59,881 nucleotides of DNA from Catellicoccus marimammalium (lineage in GTDB: Bacteria > Bacillota > Bacilli > Lactobacillales > Catellicoccaceae). The DNA lies in assembly GCF_965139335.1 (NCBI RefSeq), contig NZ_CBCSEL010000006.1. One strand, written 5' to 3'. Every line of letters begins with the position of its first letter. Within the stretch, counting starts at the first letter, position 1. This document shows, in pieces, positions 1 through 8,875 of this stretch. Under the pieces are notes generated by a model, which was given only the letters and a program-made list of their open reading frames with translations, made no database searches and was not told where the DNA came from. Position numbers and translations under genes: made by a program.

Positions 1-26
1 TAGGGGTTCGACTCCCTTAGGGTGCA
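1..26 (+). tRNA. 3' end of a tRNA, probably tRNA-Arg(ACG), truncated by the window edge
   Basis: Only the T-arm (AGGGG / TTCGACT / CCCTT) and the 3' acceptor strand AGGGTGC plus discriminator A are visible. The anticodon is outside the window. A GCACCCT...AGGGTGC acceptor and the position just before tRNA-Pro(UGG) and tRNA-Ala(UGC) match the Arg-Pro-Ala order of Firmicute rrn-associated arrays, so Arg is an inference. No CCA is encoded. Confidence 0.7.
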
Positions 27-46
27 TATATTTTGTATAAAGTAAA

Positions 47-120
47 CGGGAAGTGGCTCAGCTTGGTAGAGCACCTGGTTTGGGACCAGGGGGTCGCAGG
101 TTCGAATCCTGTCTTCCCGA
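47..120 (+). tRNA. tRNA-Pro(UGG)
   Basis: This is a complete 74-nt cloverleaf. Its acceptor pairs CGGGAAG with CTTCCCG, the anticodon loop carries TGG, the T-loop is TTCGAAT and the discriminator is A. No CCA is encoded. It lies between the truncated tRNA and tRNA-Ala in the same array. Confidence 0.95.
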
Positions 121-131
121 TGAAGACTTAT

Positions 132-204
132 GGGGCCTTAGCTCAGCTGGGAGAGCGCCTGCTTTGCACGCAGGAGGTCAGGAGTTCGATCCTCCTAGGC
201 TCCA
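132..204 (+). tRNA. tRNA-Ala(UGC)
   Basis: A 73-nt cloverleaf with D-arm GCTCAGCTGGGAGAGC, anticodon TGC and T-arm GGAGTTCGATCCTCC. The acceptor GGGGCCT pairs with AGGCTCC through one G-T wobble, and the discriminator is A. Confidence 0.95.
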
Positions 205-227
205 TTTTATTATTTTTATAATAAAAT

Positions 228-301
228 CGCGGTGTAGCTCAGCTGGCTAGAGCGTTCGGTTCATACCCGAGAGGTCGGGGGTTCGATTCCCTCCGCCGCG
301 A
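228..301 (+). tRNA. tRNA-Met(CAU), elongator
   Basis: A 74-nt cloverleaf with acceptor CGCGGTG/CGCCGCG and anticodon CAT in the loop GTTCATACC. It has a paired first base and resembles the Bacillus elongator tRNA-Met more than the initiator. Three CAT tRNAs are present in this array and were told apart by their bodies. Confidence 0.85.
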
Positions 302-311
302 TTGTTGACTC

Positions 312-385
312 GGACCTTTAGCTCAGTTGGTTAGAGCTGACGGCTCATAACCGTCCGGTCGTAGGTTCGAGTCCTACAAGGTCCA
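312..385 (+). tRNA. tRNA-Ile2(CAU), the lysidine-modified isoleucine tRNA
   Basis: A 74-nt cloverleaf with acceptor GGACCTT/AAGGTCC and loop CTCATAAC. The body closely matches the Bacillus tRNA whose C34 is converted to lysidine by TilS so that it reads AUA as Ile. The tilS gene is in this window at 10148. The identity rests on family resemblance, because CAT alone also fits Met. Confidence 0.75.
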
Positions 386-390
386 TTTAT

Positions 391-480
391 GGAGGATTAC
401 CCAAGTCCGGCTGAAGGGAACGGTCTTGAAAACCGTCAGGTGTGTAAAAGCACGCAAGGGTTCGAATCCCTTATCCTCCT
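391..480 (+). tRNA. tRNA-Ser(UGA), copy 1
   Basis: A 90-nt class II tRNA with a long variable arm. The anticodon is TGA and the acceptor is GGAGGAT/ATCCTCC. The base in the discriminator position is T, not the usual G73 of serine tRNAs. It is the first gene of the duplicated segment. Confidence 0.93.
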
Positions 481-498
481 TATAACGCATATTAATAT

Positions 499-572
<74 letters not shown>

Positions 573-576
573 TTAA

Positions 577-649
577 GGTTCCGTGGTGTAGGGGTTAACA
601 TGCCTGCCTGTCACGCAGGAGATCGCGGGTTCAAATCCCGTCGGGACCG
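577..649 (+). tRNA. tRNA-Asp(GUC), copy 1
   Basis: A 73-nt cloverleaf with acceptor GGTTCCG/CGGGACC, anticodon GTC in loop CTGTCAC and discriminator G as expected for Asp. Only 4 nt separate it from the initiator tRNA. Confidence 0.95.
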
Positions 650-659
650 TTATTTTTAT

Positions 660-730
660 GCGGGTGTAGTTTAGTGGTAAAACTATAGCCTTCCAAGCTA
701 TTGTCGCGAGTTCGATTCTCGTCACCCGCT
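660..730 (+). tRNA. tRNA-Gly(UCC), copy 1
   Basis: A 71-nt cloverleaf with acceptor GCGGGTG/CACCCGC, anticodon TCC in loop CTTCCAA and discriminator T. Confidence 0.94.
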
Positions 731-740
731 TTTTAAAGAA

Positions 741-814
<74 letters not shown>

Positions 815-835
815 TTACATGTTAAACATGACGTT

Positions 836-907
836 GGCCCGTTGGTCAAGCGGTTAAGACACCGCCCTTTCACGGCGGTAACACGGGTTCGAATCCCGTA
901 CGGGTCA
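836..907 (+). tRNA. tRNA-Glu(UUC), copy 1
   Basis: A 72-nt cloverleaf with anticodon TTC in loop CTTTCAC. The acceptor GGCCCGT/ACGGGTC has one G-T wobble. It is the last gene of the first copy of the duplicated segment. Confidence 0.95.
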
Positions 908-914
908 TGTTTAT

Positions 915-1004
915 GGAGGATTACCCAAGTCCGGCTGAAGGGAACGGTCTTGAAAACCGTCAGGTGTGTAAAAGCACGCAAGGGTTCGAATCCCTTATCC
1001 TCCT
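915..1004 (+). tRNA. tRNA-Ser(UGA), copy 2
   Basis: Its sequence is identical to the tRNA at 391-480, including the T discriminator. It opens the second copy of the duplicated segment. Confidence 0.93.
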
Positions 1005-1023
1005 TATAAGGACATATTAATAT

Positions 1024-1097
<74 letters not shown>

Positions 1098-1101
1098 TTA
1101 A

Positions 1102-1174
1102 GGTTCCGTGGTGTAGGGGTTAACATGCCTGCCTGTCACGCAGGAGATCGCGGGTTCAAATCCCGTCGGGACCG
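1102..1174 (+). tRNA. tRNA-Asp(GUC), copy 2
   Basis: Identical to the tRNA at 577-649, again 4 nt after the initiator tRNA. Confidence 0.95.
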
Positions 1175-1178
1175 TTAT

Positions 1179-1251
1179 GGCGCGGTAGCTCAGTTGGTAG
1201 AGCAACGGATTGAAGCTCCGTGTGTCGGCAGTTCGACTCTGTCTCGCGCCA
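1179..1251 (+). tRNA. tRNA-Phe(GAA)
   Basis: A 73-nt cloverleaf with anticodon GAA in loop TTGAAGC and acceptor GGCGCGG/TCGCGCC. It is present only in the second copy of the duplicated segment, between Asp and Gly. Confidence 0.94.
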
Positions 1252-1261
1252 TCTTATACAT

Positions 1262-1332
1262 GCGGGTGTAGTTTAGTGGTAAAACTATAGCCTTCCAAGC
1301 TATTGTCGCGAGTTCGATTCTCGTCACCCGCT
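1262..1332 (+). tRNA. tRNA-Gly(UCC), copy 2
   Basis: Identical to the tRNA at 660-730. Confidence 0.94.
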
Positions 1333-1343
1333 TTTTGAAAAAA

Positions 1344-1417
<74 letters not shown>

Positions 1418-1428
1418 TTGACTTGACT

Positions 1429-1516
1429 GGGGAAGTACTCAAGTGGCTGAAGAGGCGCCCCTGCTAAGGGTGTAGGCCGGGAGACTGGCGCGAGGGTTCA
1501 AATCCCTCCTTCTCCG
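1429..1516 (+). tRNA. tRNA-Ser(GCU)
   Basis: An 88-nt class II tRNA with a long variable arm, anticodon GCT, acceptor GGGGAAG/CTTCTCC and the usual serine discriminator G. It is present only in the second copy of the duplicated segment, between Ile and Glu. Confidence 0.93.
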
Positions 1517-1524
1517 TTCCATAT

Positions 1525-1596
1525 GGCCCGTTGGTCAAGCGGTTAAGACACCGCCCTTTCACGGCGGTAACACGGGTTCGAATCCCGTACGGGTCA
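1525..1596 (+). tRNA. tRNA-Glu(UUC), copy 2
   Basis: Identical to the tRNA at 836-907. It is the last tRNA of the array and is followed directly by the operon terminator. Confidence 0.95.
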
Positions 1597-1601
1597 TCGT
1601 T

Positions 1602-1632
1602 GATCGTTCCAGTTTGGGACGGTCTTTTTTTT
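1602..1632 (+). terminator. intrinsic terminator of the rrn-tRNA operon
   Basis: A 9-bp stem (GATCGTTCC / GGGACGGTC, with wobbles) closes the loop AGTTT and is followed by an uninterrupted T-run. It sits 5 nt after the last tRNA. Confidence 0.92.
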
Positions 1633-1644
1633 ATTATCTAAAAA

Positions 1645-1666
1645 AGTTCGCAAAGTCTTGCGCAAC
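1645..1666. other. imperfect inverted repeat upstream of the L,D-transpeptidase
   Basis: CGCAA and TTGCG face each other across AGTC inside the larger imperfect repeat GTTCGCAA...TTGCGCAAC, between the tRNA terminator and the gene. It could be an operator or a hairpin in the leader. A possible -10 (TATAAA, 1684-1689) follows, but no well-spaced -35 was found, so the promoter of this gene is unresolved. Confidence 0.35.
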
Positions 1667-1762
1667 GATAGGGATTATGTCAATATAAAGAATATAAAGA
1701 TTTTAGATGTGAGTTTATAAAGGAAAATAAGAATCAATAAATTGATTTTAGAGGGTTATAAA

Positions 1763-3229
1763 ATGAAAGAAAATAAAAAGCCAAAGTTAAATAAAAAGCC
1801 AATGGATAAAAAGAAGCTTACATTTGTTGTGATTTTTATTTTAATTGTTTTATTAGGTGGAGGATACTGTGTAAAGGCAGTACAGTATAATACACATTAT
1901 TTCCCAAATACAAGCTTTAATGGAATCGATATTGGAAATAAAACATATAAAGAAGCAATTGAAAAAATAGATCAAAAAACAGAAAATTATACATTGACTT
2001 TGCAAATTGACGGTAAAGATTGGAAGAAAGTGAACATTAATGAAATTAATAATAAAGGAGAATGTGAATCTTTCTTAAAACAAAATTTACAAAGTCAAGA
2101 TATTTTCAATTGGCCAAAAGCATATCGTCATAAAACAAAACTGACATTACCTGATGCGATTGTATCCAATCGTTTAAAAGATAAATTGTCAGAAATTAAG
2201 CAAGATATTGTTAATTACAATGTAGATAAAAAATCAGCAACGGATGCCAAAATTCGTTTAGAAGATGGAGAAGTAAAAGTAATTGCTGGAAAACTGGGAA
2301 CAAAGATTCAGGTTAATAAGGCGATGGATGCAATTCAAAAAGCTTTATACGATCATAAATCTACGTTGAATTTAGATGATTACTTTGTTCAACCTCATGT
2401 CACAGGTTCAAGTGATTCTATTGAAGAAATTAAAGAAAAAATTGAAAAAATTCAAAATGAAAAAGTGGAATACATTTTAAATGGAAAAACCGTCGAAATT
2501 CCAAACTCTGAAATTAAAAAATGGGTTATTTTAGATGATAATGGACAAGTAGATTTAGATTATGATCAAGTTCATGCTTATGTAACGGAGTTAGCGAAAA
2601 AAGATACTCCGACTGGAAAGAATTATAAGTTTAAATCAACAGAAAGTGGTACAGTAAACGTTCCTTTTGATACATATACATGGACAATTAGTCCAGATCA
2701 AGAAACTCCAGCATTGATTGCGGATATTTTAAAAGGGAAAGATGTCAAACGTGTACCAATTACGAATGGAGCAGCTAGTCCAAAAGGAAAAATTATTGGC
2801 AACTCTTATGTAGAAGTCGATTTAAATAAACAAAAAATGTTTATCTACATAAAAGGGAAAAAAGTAATTGAAACAAATATTGTTTCTGGTGAACCAAAAT
2901 CACCAACAACTATTGGTGTATTCTATGTATGGAATAAAGAACGTAATGCAATTTTACGTGGTCCAGGATATGCAAGTCCAGTAGCTTATTGGATGCCAAT
3001 CGATTGGACAGGTATTGGTATTCATGATGCTAATTGGCAACCAGCTTTTGGTGGAAAACTATGGGAACAAGGGTATGGATCTCACGGTTGTGTAAATACT
3101 CCACCGGATGTGATGGCTCAAGTTTTTGAAACGGTACCTGTGGGAACACCGGTATTAGTTTTCAAAGGAAATGAAACACCAAAACAACAAGCAAAAGATG
3201 CAGAAAAAGCTGCGAAAGGCTTACAATAG
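1763..3229 (+). CDS. L,D-transpeptidase (YkuD catalytic domain, Ldtfm-like)
   Basis: This 488-aa membrane-anchored enzyme should form 3-3 peptidoglycan cross-links, or exchange D-amino acids, at the outer face of the membrane. Residues 1-18 are strongly basic and residues ~19-37 form one transmembrane segment. A long extracellular region of the PG_4 type found in Ldtfm-like proteins follows. The last ~130 residues are the YkuD domain, with a GIGIHD histidine block and the catalytic motif SHGCVN, in which the cysteine is the nucleophile. Length and layout match Enterococcus faecium Ldtfm. The ATG at 1763 is preferred over a TTG at 1742 because GAGGG stands 7 nt before it. The gene is monocistronic: the tRNA terminator precedes it and a strong terminator follows. 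An L,D-transpeptidase needs tetrapeptide stems, which a D,D-carboxypeptidase such as the one at 50654 could supply. That link is inference. Confidence 0.9.
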   Translation: MKENKKPKLNKKPMDKKKLTFVVIFILIVLLGGGYCVKAVQYNTHYFPNTSFNGIDIGNKTYKEAIEKIDQKTENYTLTLQIDGKDWKKVNINEINNKGECESFLKQNLQSQDIFNWPKAYRHKTKLTLPDAIVSNRLKDKLSEIKQDIVNYNVDKKSATDAKIRLEDGEVKVIAGKLGTKIQVNKAMDAIQKALYDHKSTLNLDDYFVQPHVTGSSDSIEEIKEKIEKIQNEKVEYILNGKTVEIPNSEIKKWVILDDNGQVDLDYDQVHAYVTELAKKDTPTGKNYKFKSTESGTVNVPFDTYTWTISPDQETPALIADILKGKDVKRVPITNGAASPKGKIIGNSYVEVDLNKQKMFIYIKGKKVIETNIVSGEPKSPTTIGVFYVWNKERNAILRGPGYASPVAYWMPIDWTGIGIHDANWQPAFGGKLWEQGYGSHGCVNTPPDVMAQVFETVPVGTPVLVFKGNETPKQQAKDAEKAAKGLQ

Positions 3230-3237
3230 AGACAGAG

Positions 3238-3276
3238 AAAGAAAAAGAAGAGGTTCCTCTTCTTTTTCTTTTTTTT
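3238..3276 (+). terminator. terminator after the L,D-transpeptidase gene
   Basis: A 16-bp stem (AAAGAAAAAGAAGAGG with its complement) has a TT tip and runs into a T-tract. It starts 9 nt after the stop codon. Confidence 0.93.
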
Positions 3277-3280
3277 ACTA

Positions 3281-3289
3281 TGCTATAAT
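3281..3289 (+). promoter_or_regulatory. extended -10 promoter of pth
   Basis: TGCTATAAT combines a TGn extension with a perfect -10 hexamer, 31 nt before the pth ATG. The -35 region falls in the T-tract of the preceding terminator and shows no good hexamer. Confidence 0.75.
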
Positions 3290-3319
3290 GAAGTGATAAT
3301 TAAAGAGGAGGAACTTTTT

Positions 3320-3901
3320 ATGAAGTTAATCGTCGGATTAGGAAATATTGGAACAGAATATGAAGGGACAAGACATAACATTGGATTTATGGTCTTGGAT
3401 GAATTAGCGAAGAAAAAAGGAATTTCTTTCCATTCTGATCGAGCATTTAAAGGAGAAATTGCTAGTTTTTCTGAACAAGGAGAGAAAATTTTACTTTTAA
3501 AACCAAGTACTTATATGAATTTATCTGGGGAATCTGTTCGTGCGGTGGTTGATTTTTATAAAATCCCATTAGAAGATATTATGATTGTTCATGATGATTT
3601 AGATTTACCTTGTGGTTCTTTACGTTTTCGTGCTTCAGGAAGTGCTGGTGGACATAATGGCTTAAAGAGTATTTTCCAAAACTGCGGCACACAAAAATTT
3701 TTACGTTTAAAAATTGGTATTGGTCGTCCACATCCTGGAAAAACAGTGGTCTACCATGTACTACATCCGTTTTCTAAAGAGGAACGAATGGAAATTGAAT
3801 TTGCGATTCAAAATGGAGTAGAAGCATTACTTTATTGGATTGAGACTTCTGATTTTTCAATGGTCATGAATCGCTTTAATCAAAAGAAGGGAAAAGCATG
3901 A
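3320..3901 (+). CDS. pth: peptidyl-tRNA hydrolase
   Basis: This 193-aa cytoplasmic enzyme cleaves peptidyl-tRNA released prematurely from ribosomes and so recycles the tRNA. The N-terminus MKLIVGLGNIG, the GTRHNIGF block with the catalytic histidine, KPSTYMNLSG, HDDLDLP and GSAGGHNGLKS are all in family order. The ATG at 3320 is preferred to upstream codons because AGAGGAGGA stands 7 nt before it. The stop overlaps the mfd start as ATGA, so pth and mfd are translationally coupled. It opens the pth-mfd-flippase-rqcP operon typical of Lactobacillales. Confidence 0.97.
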   Translation: MKLIVGLGNIGTEYEGTRHNIGFMVLDELAKKKGISFHSDRAFKGEIASFSEQGEKILLLKPSTYMNLSGESVRAVVDFYKIPLEDIMIVHDDLDLPCGSLRFRASGSAGGHNGLKSIFQNCGTQKFLRLKIGIGRPHPGKTVVYHVLHPFSKEERMEIEFAIQNGVEALLYWIETSDFSMVMNRFNQKKGKA

Positions 3902-6900
3902 GTATTACAAGTTGGCTAGAAACAAAAGCACCATTTTCAAGTTTGCAAGAGGAATTGGCAGAGAAAAAACGAATTTTATTATTAGGGATGGCACCGAGTT
4001 TAGAAGGTTGGCATCTTTTTTCACTTGCCAAAAAAGAAAGACGAATGATAATTATTGTTCCACAAGAGGAACGAGTATACCAATTGAAAAATGAATTAGA
4101 AAACTGGGGCTTAGAATCTATTTATACCTTTACTGCAAATGATAGTTATTTGATAAATTTAAATCTAAGTGATTTAGAAAAGACAAGAAGTAATATTGAA
4201 GCTTTAAATGCATTAGCAGAAGACAAAGAAGGAATCTTTTTAATCAATAGTACAGCACTGACTCAATATGTGGTGCCAAAAAATGAATGGCAAGAACAAC
4301 AATTACATTTGGAAGTAGGAAAAGAATATGCTTTTTCTGAATTACTAGAACAATTGGTTCGTTTGCAGTATAAACGAGTGGATGAAGTAACCGATGTAGG
4401 AGAGTTTAGTTTACGTGGTGGAATTTTGGATATTTATCCAGTAAATCAAGAAGAAGCTGTGCGTATCGATTTTTTTGCAGAAGAAATTGATAGCATCCGT
4501 AGTTTTTCTGTCGAAACACAGCGTTCTTTAGAAGAAAAAGAATACGTACAAATTTCTCCTTTACAACTTTTATGGATGACAAAAGAAGATCGTGAGCATG
4601 CAAAAGCACAGCTACAAGCTTTGCATTTACCAAAAGAAGAGTTGTTAGAAAAAGAAGTCTTTTCTTTTTGGGCGGAAGGAGAAGATACTCCTTATGATCG
4701 ACATTATTTACCATTTTATCGTTCGTGGGGAAAAGTTACGGATTATTTTTCTACAGAAGATATTTTAGTATGGGAAGATCTATCACAAAGTTTTTCCTTG
4801 GAAAAAAATAATGAAAAAGAATGGGAACAGTGGCAACAGGAACAATATCATATGGGGTACCTTCCTTATGAAGTGCCAAAACCATATTCATTAAGAGCCT
4901 TACGTAAAGCTTGTCCTCATCAAGGAATTTATTATTCTTTCTTACAAAAAGGTTTAGGAAATCTCTCTTTTGATGCGACCTATCCTTTCCATTGTCAACA
5001 TTTACAACGCTGGTTTGGTCAACTCGATCAATTGAAAAAAGAATTACAAATGTACCAAACTCAACAATGGACGATTCTTTTTACTGCCAAGACAAAAGAA
5101 GGAACGCAAAAAATTGCCCAAGTCTTATCAGATATTGATGAAGAAGCGATTTTTGTAGATGATGAGATTTATGAAGGGAAAATGCAAATTGCCTTAGCTC
5201 CTTTTGAACATGGATTTTCTTGGGAAGAAGGAAAAGTACTCATTATTACAGAACGAGAACTTTTTGCCAGTGTCAAGCAAAGAGTGGTACGCTCACACAA
5301 AGAAAATAATGTTGAACGCTTAAAACAATATACTGATTTAAAAGTAGGTGACTATGTTGTCCATATCAATCATGGGATTGGTCAATATTTAGGATTAGAA
5401 ACTATTGAGCGAGATGGAATTCATCAAGATTACTTGAAAATTCAATATCAAAATGAAGACCAGCTCTTCATTCCAGTAGATCAATTGAATTGTATTCAAA
5501 AATACGTCTCTTTGGAAAATAAAACGCCTAAATTAAATCGTTTAGATAATAAAACTTGGCACAAGACAAAACATAAGGTTGAACGTCAAGTCGAAGATAT
5601 GGCAGATGAGTTAATTGAATTATATGCTCAACGCCAATTAGAAAAAGGCTTTGCTTTTTCTAAAGATGATGAAGTACAACGCAAATTTGAAGACCAATTT
5701 CCGTATGCGGAAACCGAAGATCAATTGCGTAGTACAAGAGAAATTAAAGCAGATATGGAAAAAGAACAACCCATGGATCGTCTTTTAGTTGGAGATGTTG
5801 GCTATGGAAAAACAGAAGTAGCTTTACGTGCGGCTTTTAAAGCGATTCGTGACCATAAGCAAGTAGCCTTTCTTGTACCGACAACGATTTTAGCGGAACA
5901 ACATTATACAACCATTATGAAACGATTGCGTGATTTTCCTTATAAAGTAGGAATCTTGAATCGTTTTAAATCGAAAAAAGAGCAAAAAGAGATTTTAAAT
6001 GAATTAGCAGAAGGAACGATTGATATCATCGTGGGAACGCACCGATTATTATCTAAAGACGTTATCTTCCATGATTTAGGGTTAATTATTATTGATGAAG
6101 AACAACGCTTTGGGGTTCGTCATAAAGAACGATTGAAACAATTGAAAACAAAAGTGGATGTGTTAACGTTAACCGCTACGCCTATTCCAAGAACTCTACA
6201 TATGTCAATGATGGGGGTACGCGATTTATCTGTATTAGAAACTCCACCGATGAACCGCTATCCAGTACAAACGTATGTTTTAGAATACAACTTAGAAGTA
6301 GTGCGCGATGCGATTGAAAGGGAAGTCGCTCGTGGAGGACAAGTCTTCTATTTATTTAATCAAGTAGAAACTATGCCTGAAAAGCTGCAAGAGCTGCAAC
6401 AATGGATGCCAAACCTTCGTTTTTTATGTGCTCATGGACAAATGCAAGAGCATGAACTAGAAAATGTTCTCTTTGAATTTTTATCTGGGAATGCGGATGT
6501 CTTAATTACTACAACGATTATTGAAACAGGAGTAGATATGCCTAATGTGAATACAATTATCGTTGATGGCGCAGAAAAAATGGGACTTTCTCAATTGTAT
6601 CAATTAAAAGGTCGGGTTGGTCGTAGCTCTCGATTGGCACATGCCTACTTTATGTATCCGCCATTTAAACTTTTAAGTGGTGAAAGTGAAGAGCGATTGA
6701 GTGCTTTGCGTGAGTTTACGCAATTAGGAGCTGGTTTTAAAATTGCGATGCGTGATTTATCCATTCGTGGAGCAGGAGATATTTTAGGCTCCAAGCAACA
6801 TGGATTCATCAATGAAGTCGGATTTGACCTATATAATGAATTATTACAACAAGCAGTCGCAAGAAAACAAGGAAAAGTAGAAGTTCAATATCCAGATACA

Positions 6901-7365
6901 AAAATTCATTGTGTTTGTGATGCTTATATTCCAAATGACTACATTCAATCTCCGGCTTTAAAAGTAGAAATGTATCGTCGTTTGCGTTGTCTTTCTTCTA
7001 AAGAAGAATTGGCTGAAATAACCATGGACTTTATTGATCGCTTTGGTGAATATCCAAAAGCAGTACAGAACTTATTAGATATGGTGGCTTTAAAATGGGA
7101 AGCTTCTCATGCCTATGTAGAAAAAATTGAGGAACAAAAAGATCAATGGGTTATCTTTATGAATGAAAAAGCGCCTTTCACTCCGCCACAATATATGCAG
7201 GCGATTCCTTCAAAAAATTGGCAAATGAAAAAACAAGGTACTCAACTCTTTTTTGTTTATAAAGAAAAGCAAGGTACTTGGCAAGAACATTGGCAATGTG
7301 TCGCTCAATTTTGTCAAAATCTAGGAGAAATGGAAGAAAAATATGTCGCTGCAAAAGATCACTAA
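3898..7365 (+). CDS. mfd: transcription-repair coupling factor
   Basis: This 1155-aa DNA translocase removes RNA polymerase stalled at lesions and recruits the UvrA excision machinery. An N-terminal UvrB-like part (~1-350) with FSLRGGILDIYPV is followed by a CarD-like polymerase-interaction domain (VGDYVVHINHGIGQYLGL). The superfamily 2 motor follows, with Walker A GDVGYGKTE, DEEQ box IIDEEQRFG, motif III TATPIPRTL and the RecG-like motif GRVGRSSR. A C-terminal TRCF domain completes it. The length is normal. Its start overlaps pth by 4 nt, and its 3' end overlaps the flippase gene by 23 nt. Confidence 0.98.
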   Translation: MSITSWLETKAPFSSLQEELAEKKRILLLGMAPSLEGWHLFSLAKKERRMIIIVPQEERVYQLKNELENWGLESIYTFTANDSYLINLNLSDLEKTRSNIEALNALAEDKEGIFLINSTALTQYVVPKNEWQEQQLHLEVGKEYAFSELLEQLVRLQYKRVDEVTDVGEFSLRGGILDIYPVNQEEAVRIDFFAEEIDSIRSFSVETQRSLEEKEYVQISPLQLLWMTKEDREHAKAQLQALHLPKEELLEKEVFSFWAEGEDTPYDRHYLPFYRSWGKVTDYFSTEDILVWEDLSQSFSLEKNNEKEWEQWQQEQYHMGYLPYEVPKPYSLRALRKACPHQGIYYSFLQKGLGNLSFDATYPFHCQHLQRWFGQLDQLKKELQMYQTQQWTILFTAKTKEGTQKIAQVLSDIDEEAIFVDDEIYEGKMQIALAPFEHGFSWEEGKVLIITERELFASVKQRVVRSHKENNVERLKQYTDLKVGDYVVHINHGIGQYLGLETIERDGIHQDYLKIQYQNEDQLFIPVDQLNCIQKYVSLENKTPKLNRLDNKTWHKTKHKVERQVEDMADELIELYAQRQLEKGFAFSKDDEVQRKFEDQFPYAETEDQLRSTREIKADMEKEQPMDRLLVGDVGYGKTEVALRAAFKAIRDHKQVAFLVPTTILAEQHYTTIMKRLRDFPYKVGILNRFKSKKEQKEILNELAEGTIDIIVGTHRLLSKDVIFHDLGLIIIDEEQRFGVRHKERLKQLKTKVDVLTLTATPIPRTLHMSMMGVRDLSVLETPPMNRYPVQTYVLEYNLEVVRDAIEREVARGGQVFYLFNQVETMPEKLQELQQWMPNLRFLCAHGQMQEHELENVLFEFLSGNADVLITTTIIETGVDMPNVNTIIVDGAEKMGLSQLYQLKGRVGRSSRLAHAYFMYPPFKLLSGESEERLSALREFTQLGAGFKIAMRDLSIRGAGDILGSKQHGFINEVGFDLYNELLQQAVARKQGKVEVQYPDTKIHCVCDAYIPNDYIQSPALKVEMYRRLRCLSSKEELAEITMDFIDRFGEYPKAVQNLLDMVALKWEASHAYVEKIEEQKDQWVIFMNEKAPFTPPQYMQAIPSKNWQMKKQGTQLFFVYKEKQGTWQEHWQCVAQFCQNLGEMEEKYVAAKDH

Positions 7366-8875
7366 AGGAATTAGCTTATTAACCTTAGCGGGAATTATTA
7401 GTAAGATTTTGAGTGCCGCTTACCGTATTCCTTTACAAAATATTGTGGGTGATTATGGCTTCTATGTTTATCAGCAAGCCTATCCTATTTATGGCCTTTG
7501 CTTGAGTTTAACGTTAAGTGGAGTTCCTCTTTTTATTGCTAAGGAGTTATTACAAACAAAAGAAGAAGAAAGAATAGAAAAACAAGGACAATTACTCTGC
7601 TTACTTTTTTTAGTCGGGATAGTTATTTTTCTTTTGCTTTTCTTCTTTGCTCCAATGATGGCTCAAAAGATGGGAAATCGAGCGTTAGCACCACTGATTC
7701 AAGTCAATGCGTTACTATTTGTCATTGCTCCTTTCTTATCTTTTGCTCGTGGGAAAAGTCAAAAAGAGTTAACCTTAAATCATTTTGCTTACTCGCAAGT
7801 GATTGAACAAAGTGTTCGTGTAACTTTTATTTTAGGGATTACAATGCTGGGAATTTATTGTTTTCCTAAACTTACGATTTATTCTATTGCGACTCTTGCT
7901 TTAGGAGGTTCTTTTGTGGGCATGCTTTGTTCAACGCTTTATTTGCAAAAAAGAGAAGGCATTCATTGGCATTTTTCTTGGCCCAAAAAAAGTCTTTTTC
8001 AACGCTTTTGGCAACATTGTTTTGTGCTAGCTCTTGGTCTTTCTTTATTGCTGGTCTTGCAAGGAATGGATGCATTGATGGATATTCCTTTATTGCAAAA
8101 GGGAGGATGGAGCTTAGAAGAAGCTCAGGTTGCAAAAGGAGTTTATGATCGAGGACAACCTTTATTACAAGTGGGATTAGCGATTTTAACGAGTTTAGTT
8201 TCTGGTTTTGCTCCTCAGTTGTTACAAGCACATAAAGAAAAGAAAAAATGCTTGGAAAAACGAAAAACCGTAATTTTAAGAAAAGGCATTTGTTTTTATG
8301 GCCTAGGAGCAAGTCTTGGTTTATTTGGATTGATGCCGTTTTTAAATACGATTTTATTTGAAAATAAAATGGGTAGTGTGAGTCTTTCTTTTTTGATGTT
8401 TGCTATTTTTTTAATGGCGATGTATCAATATTGGATTGTAGTGGCCCAAAAAGAAGAAAAAGAAGGAAAAATTATTTGGAGTTTATTATGTGCCATTCTA
8501 GTTAAAATGATAGGAAACCTTCTTTTGATTCCTAAGTGCCATTTTTTAGGTGTAGTAATAAGCACACTTTGTAGTTTAATTGTGGCCAATTATAGTTTAA
8601 AATGGCAGTTAAAAGAAAGAGAACGTTTGCCTTTCCATTTTTACTGGCAACAAGGGATTGCATTAACGATTTTTGGTAGCTTGATGCTCGTATCCTTTTT
8701 CTTAGGGTTGAAGATGGAATATTCACGAGGAGAGGCATTGCTTTGGTTTTTCCTATTTTTTGTTTTAGGCGGAGGAAGCTACCTTTGGCTTGTCTTTCAA
8801 CAAAGAATGTTTTCTTTACGAGATTGGTTACAATTACCATTTGGTAAATATTTTGCAAAAATAGGAGGGAAATAG
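7343..8875 (+). CDS. MATE/SpoVB-like polysaccharide or lipid flippase (YabM family)
   Basis: This 510-aa polytopic membrane protein has about 14 hydrophobic segments. It starts MSLQKITKGISLLTLAGIISKILSAAYR, a pattern typical of the SpoVB/YabM branch of the MOP exporter superfamily. Relatives move lipid-linked cell-wall or polysaccharide precursors across the membrane. The actual substrate cannot be read from sequence, and a MurJ-like role is possible. The gene lies between mfd and rqcP as in other Lactobacillales. It starts 23 nt inside mfd, with GGAAG upstream, and ends directly against the rqcP ATG. Confidence 0.88.
   Translation: MSLQKITKGISLLTLAGIISKILSAAYRIPLQNIVGDYGFYVYQQAYPIYGLCLSLTLSGVPLFIAKELLQTKEEERIEKQGQLLCLLFLVGIVIFLLLFFFAPMMAQKMGNRALAPLIQVNALLFVIAPFLSFARGKSQKELTLNHFAYSQVIEQSVRVTFILGITMLGIYCFPKLTIYSIATLALGGSFVGMLCSTLYLQKREGIHWHFSWPKKSLFQRFWQHCFVLALGLSLLLVLQGMDALMDIPLLQKGGWSLEEAQVAKGVYDRGQPLLQVGLAILTSLVSGFAPQLLQAHKEKKKCLEKRKTVILRKGICFYGLGASLGLFGLMPFLNTILFENKMGSVSLSFLMFAIFLMAMYQYWIVVAQKEEKEGKIIWSLLCAILVKMIGNLLLIPKCHFLGVVISTLCSLIVANYSLKWQLKERERLPFHFYWQQGIALTIFGSLMLVSFFLGLKMEYSRGEALLWFFLFFVLGGGSYLWLVFQQRMFSLRDWLQLPFGKYFAKIGGK

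Noticed and set aside
5000..5600. Possible frameshift or split in mfd
   Set aside because: All domains are in one frame with normal length and motifs.
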